A stretch of 64,000 bases of DNA from Agromyces sp. Marseille-P2726 (GTDB lineage Bacteria > Actinomycetota > Actinomycetes > Actinomycetales > Microbacteriaceae), in assembly GCF_902809835.1 (NCBI RefSeq), contig NZ_CADDWM010000011.1, positions 124,001 through 188,000 of the forward strand, written 5' to 3'. A program made the translations under genes and the position numbers. Under the pieces are notes generated by a model that saw nothing but the letters and a program-made list of their open reading frames with translations, did no database searches and was not told the DNA's origin. Position 1 is the stretch's first letter. Every line of letters begins with the position of its first letter. Positions 59,225-64,000 of this stretch are shown one piece after another.

Positions 59225-60235
59225 TCATGCGGCACCGCCGAGCGTGCCCGAGACGACCGAGACGAGCAGCGGGACGACCCCGAGCAGCACGAACGCCGGG
59301 AGCACGCAGGCCCCGAGCGGGAGCATGAGCCGGGCACCCAGGGCCGCCGCACGCACGGCGCCCTCGGCACGTGCGACTCGGCGGACACGGAACGCCTCGG
59401 CACGAAGCAGGTCGGCGATCGGCGCCCCCGCGCGCTCGGCGAGCGCGATCACCTCGTGCGCCCGATGGTCGTCGTTGGGAATGCGATGAGCCGCGAGCGT
59501 CTCGGCCACGAGGGCCCTCGAACGCTCGACCGAGGCGCCGCCCGACATCGCGATCGCCAGGAGCTCGAGGTCGAGACCGGCCCCAGCACTCGAGCGCGAC
59601 GCCCGGCGTGCGAGTCGCATGCTCCACGAGCGGCCCGCCCACAACAGCGCCGCGCCGACCACGACGCAGGCGATGCCGACCGGGCCGCCGAAGAGCACCC
59701 CGAGCGTGTCGAAGCCGAGCAGGACGCCGAACGCCACGGCGATGAGCGGCAGTGCCGTCACGAGCCGCGCACTCGCGAGCGGTCCGGCGAGCGCGCTGCG
59801 GACCTCGCGCCGCAGTTGGGCCTCGTCGCGAAGCGCCGCCGCGAACGTCAGGAGGCTCGCGGCGAGCGGGGCTCCCGAGGCCACGGCGACCGACCACGCG
59901 GCGCCGAGGACCGACCACTCGGAGGATGCGGCCGGCTGGTTCCGAAGGGCCGCGGCGATGGCACCGGAGACCGAGTCGCCCCGGCCGGCGGCGTCGGCGG
60001 CGGCGTCGAGCACGGCATGCTCGGCGTCGAGGGTCGCGGGCAGGTCGGTGGCCGTGCCCGCACGCCGCTCGCGCACGTGAGACCACGCGGATGGTGCCGG
60101 CACCCCGGCCGACAGGAGCGCCGCCACCCGCTCGGCCACGGCGGCGACGGTGTCGACGCCTGCGGCCGGGTCGGCGCGGCGCAGCCGCGAGCGCACCCGG
60201 GCGAGCAACGGGGAGCGCACCGCGAGCCCCGTCAC
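59225..60235 (-). CDS. Type II secretion F-family (TadB/TadC-like) membrane protein
   Basis: The 336-residue protein has an N-terminal cytoplasmic part, an F-domain around 75-160 (HAVLDAAADAAGRGDSVSGA, then WSVLGAAWSVAVASGAPLA) and three clear hydrophobic segments, the last near the C-terminus (LPLGACVLPAFVLLGVVPLL). It probably combines the roles of TadB and TadC as the membrane platform for the pilus ATPase. GTG at 60235 overlaps the ATPase stop (GTGA). Many actinobacterial loci have two separate F genes; only one is seen here, which is longer than usual. Confidence 0.85.
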   Translation of the reverse strand: MTGLAVRSPLLARVRSRLRRADPAAGVDTVAAVAERVAALLSAGVPAPSAWSHVRERRAGTATDLPATLDAEHAVLDAAADAAGRGDSVSGAIAAALRNQPAASSEWSVLGAAWSVAVASGAPLAASLLTFAAALRDEAQLRREVRSALAGPLASARLVTALPLIAVAFGVLLGFDTLGVLFGGPVGIACVVVGAALLWAGRSWSMRLARRASRSSAGAGLDLELLAIAMSGGASVERSRALVAETLAAHRIPNDDHRAHEVIALAERAGAPIADLLRAEAFRVRRVARAEGAVRAAALGARLMLPLGACVLPAFVLLGVVPLLVSVVSGTLGGAA

Positions 60236-61299
60236 AGCGGCTCCACGATGAGTCGGTCTTCGCGCAGCGCGAAACGCCCGACCTGCGCGAGGCGCCGGCG
60301 CCCGTCGACGCGTTCGAGGTGAAGCACGAGGTCGAACGCGCTCACGGTCTGCCGCGCGACGGCGTCGGGCGGGAGTCCGGCGGTCGACCCGAGCGCCTCG
60401 AGTCGGGCGGGAACGTCGGCGAGCGAGTTCGCGTGCAGCGTGCCGGCACCGCCGTCATGGCCGGTGTTCAGGGCGGCGAGGAGTTCGCGAAGCTCGGCAC
60501 CGCGGCACTCGCCGACGACGAGCCGATCGGGCCGCATGCGGAGCGCCTCGCGCAGCAGCGCATCGAGCCCGACTCGCCCGCTGCCCTCGAGGTTCGCCTG
60601 CCGAGCCTCGAGGGAGACGACGTGCGGGTGCGTGACCGTGAGCTCTGCGACGTCTTCGATGAGCACGATGCGTTCGCGCTCGGGTGCCTCGCCGAGCAGC
60701 GCCGCGAGCAGGGTCGTCTTGCCGGTGCCGCCGGCGCCCGTGATGAGCAGATTGCTGCGCTCGGCGACGGCGTCGCGCAGCATCGACTCCTGGGTGGTGT
60801 CGAGCATGCCCGCGCGCGCGAGCGCCGCCAGGGGGAATCCGGCCGCCCGCGGGACCCGCACCGAGATGAGCGCTCCCTCCGTGGAGACCGGTGGCAGCAC
60901 GGCATGCACACGGATGCCGCGGCCCAGGCGAACGTCGACGGCGGGCGTCGCCTCGTCGATATGACGGCCGCCCCGGGCGATGAGTCGCACGGCGAGCGCC
61001 CGCACCTCGTCGTCGTCGGCCGACCACTCGGGCTCGCGCACCGGACCCGAGCCTCGATCGATCCACAGCCCGCGCGCGCCGTTCACGAAGAGGTCGGTCA
61101 CCGGTCCGGACGCGGCGAAGGCGGCGAGCGGGCCGAGTTCGGCGAGGTCGGCGAGCGGCGACGGCACCGCACTGGCCGCCCGCGCGAGATCGGTGTCGAC
61201 CACGCCGGTGACGCCGGGCTCGATCGCGCCCGCGCCGCCGCCGCCGGCGCCGTGCGACCCGTGCTGCCATGACGGGCTCGCGACGAAGGGAATGGTCAT
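60232..61299 (-). CDS. TadA-family secretion/pilus ATPase (CpaF-like)
   Basis: The 355-residue ATPase has VTDLFVNGARGLWIDRG, the Walker A ITGAGGTGKTTL at 186-197, the Asp box LIEDVAELTVTHPHVVSLEA, Walker B RPDRLVVGECRGAE and the His box NTGHDGGAGTLHANS. It powers pilus assembly or secretion. It is the first gene of the operon, followed by the F protein, DUF4244, TadE and the Rv3654c-like gene. The usual upstream septum-site-determining/TadZ gene is absent; the upstream region is non-coding and then acs. The ATG start gives the conserved N-terminus, with a Gly/Ala-rich stretch at 14-30. Confidence 0.88.
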   Translation of the reverse strand: MTIPFVASPSWQHGSHGAGGGGAGAIEPGVTGVVDTDLARAASAVPSPLADLAELGPLAAFAASGPVTDLFVNGARGLWIDRGSGPVREPEWSADDDEVRALAVRLIARGGRHIDEATPAVDVRLGRGIRVHAVLPPVSTEGALISVRVPRAAGFPLAALARAGMLDTTQESMLRDAVAERSNLLITGAGGTGKTTLLAALLGEAPERERIVLIEDVAELTVTHPHVVSLEARQANLEGSGRVGLDALLREALRMRPDRLVVGECRGAELRELLAALNTGHDGGAGTLHANSLADVPARLEALGSTAGLPPDAVARQTVSAFDLVLHLERVDGRRRLAQVGRFALREDRLIVEPL

Positions 61300-61805
61300 G
61301 CGACGACCGTACGAAGCGGCGTCGGACGCCGCCGCCGTGCTGAGTCGAAGCGTGGGATCGGAGCCTCCTCCACGCCGTTGTGGAGGAGGACTCGCTCACG
61401 CCGCACACTACGAGAAGTGCCGTGAAGACAGAAGGGGGCGGCACCCATTGGGGGGAACAGGTGCCGCCTCGGCAGCGCAAGGATTGGGGGGAATCACAAT
61501 CGCTGCAGGCCACGAAACGAGTGTTCGGGCGGTACTCAGCATACGGGTTGGTGAAAGATGCGCAAGCATTACCCGTCCTCATTTGTGCGGACATACAGTT
61601 TTTCTTGCGCAAAGGCACAGTAACCGCTCTCACGGCTGCTCGGAAGAGCGCCCTGGGTGACCCGGAAGTCGGCCGGCCGGGTGCCCCCGACCTCGTGGGT
61701 CGCTCCATGACCGGCGCATTGCGACGAGCGCGCGACCGGGAGGTAGTGTGCTGGAGGGGCAGGCGACCCACCGATGAACTCTCGCGAAGGAGCGACCGCA
61801 GAACC
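61300..61805. other. Non-coding region between tad operon and acs, with repeats and a promoter
   Basis: Half of this 506-bp region is clearly less GC-rich than its surroundings (about 61480-61640). It contains ATTGGGGGGAA twice (61447-61457, 61483-61493), an inverted repeat GGCGGCACC/GGTGCCGCC (61437-61445, 61460-61468) that encloses the first copy, and the palindrome TTGCGCAA near 61605. It must hold the tad promoter on the minus strand and the acs promoter on the plus strand. The frame open across it shows no protein-like composition. No known riboswitch core was recognised. Confidence 0.55.
61719..61749 (+). promoter_or_regulatory. Candidate acs promoter
   Basis: TTGCGA (61719-61724) and TAGTGT (61744-61749) are separated by 19 bases, a usable sigma-70-type pair. 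Transcription would start near 61756 and give a leader of about 50 bases before the acs ATG at 61806, with AAGGAG in between. Confidence 0.45.
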
Positions 61806-63761
<1,956 letters not shown>

Positions 63762-63825
63762 CCCGCACGTGCTTCACCCCACGGGGTGCTCCACCCGCAC
63801 GGTGCTCCGCCCCGCACGTTGCTTT

Positions 63826-63893
63826 GTAGGACACACGGGGATTCGTAGGACGCGACGACGCCTGAGCGTCCTACGAATCCCCGCTCGTCCTAC
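63826..63893. terminator. Large hairpin after acs (28-bp arms)
   Basis: Bases 63826-63853 and 63866-63893 are complementary in 25 of 28 positions. Each arm contains GTAGGAC twice, so alternative pairings are possible, and the inner part holds CGGGGATTCGTAGGACGC. The place after acs and before a possible convergent gene suggests a bidirectional terminator. Confidence 0.65.
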
Positions 63894-63955
63894 ATGCCCG
63901 GGGCTGCGCGGTGCCGCGGCATCTGCACGCGGACACCCTCCGCCGCGGCATCCGT

Positions 63956-64000
63956 TCACCAGTTGTGACGACCCTGAGCGATGATGCTCAGCACGGCCGA
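63956..64000 (-). CDS. Possible 3' end of a convergent gene
   Basis: On the minus strand the last 45 bases read without interruption as SAVLSIIAQGRHNW followed by TGA (stop at 63956-63958). The hydrophobic run and closing aromatic residue look like a real protein tail. The large hairpin between this and acs fits two convergent genes. The fragment is too short for identification and may be chance. Confidence 0.25.
   Translation of the reverse strand, partial: SAVLSIIAQGRHNW

Noticed and set aside
61380-61805. N-terminal extension of acs by 142 codons
   Set aside because: The frame is open but the translation has no similarity to acetyl-CoA synthetase, and the region holds repeats and a promoter. 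The conserved N-terminus starts at 61806.

Overview
The window is chromosomal DNA from a high-GC Gram-positive actinobacterium, most likely a member of Microbacteriaceae (Agromyces/Microbacterium-like). Pointers are GC near 70 percent, very frequent GGATGC/GCATCC words, a DUF7882-type protein, a long GapB-type glyceraldehyde-3-phosphate dehydrogenase, a topA-tmk-holB block, a DUF4244/TadE pilus locus and many ATGA/GTGA start-stop overlaps. The genus is inference. I see no phage, insertion sequence, rRNA or CRISPR array.

Layout. Positions 1-6350 hold a partial RamB-like regulator, a PadR regulator with a permease-prefix membrane protein, an SDR plus thiolase pair, gapB and a tiny membrane protein. 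Positions 6584-16588 start with a ThDP-dependent enzyme, followed by a homoprotocatechuate (3,4-dihydroxyphenylacetate) meta-cleavage cluster: MHS transporter, hydratase (hpaH), aldolase (hpaI), an unusual FAH-RraA fusion, GntR regulator, semialdehyde dehydrogenase (hpaE) and ring-cleavage dioxygenase (hpaD). Positions 16649-20761 are a four-gene operon on the minus strand (PBP4-type DD-carboxypeptidase, M20 peptidase, nicotinamidase, alpha/beta hydrolase). Then come a Gfo/Idh/MocA oxidoreductase, thioredoxin and a second ThDP enzyme paralogous to the first.

Positions 24074-49842 are an accessory catabolic island. It holds a DHA1-type transporter divergent from an IlvD/Edd-like dehydratase plus FAD oxidoreductase; an IclR regulator; a minus-strand operon of eight genes (UGSC-family protein, its large partner, a CxxC NifU-like small protein, two-subunit aconitase X, and a NitT/TauT-type ABC importer); a plus-strand run of six overlapping genes (zinc alcohol dehydrogenase, MaoC hydratase, SDR, acyl-CoA ligase, amidohydrolase, glutaryl-CoA-type acyl-CoA dehydrogenase); an NDMA-type alcohol dehydrogenase; a second NitT/TauT ABC importer; an aldehyde dehydrogenase; and a second IclR regulator. 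An 11-bp palindrome, ACGCATTGCGT and near matches, lies in four promoter regions of this island and suggests shared IclR control. I infer import of an organic acid or alcohol, oxidation to the acid, CoA activation, dehydrogenation, hydration and ring or chain cleavage. The substrate is unknown. The UGSC/aconitase X operon is the best candidate for an undescribed system.

Positions 50062-64000 return to housekeeping DNA: three small lineage-type proteins, tRNA-Thr(CGT), an exported alpha/beta hydrolase, holB, tmk, topA, a Tad/Flp pilus-like locus and acs, ending near the tail of a possible convergent gene.
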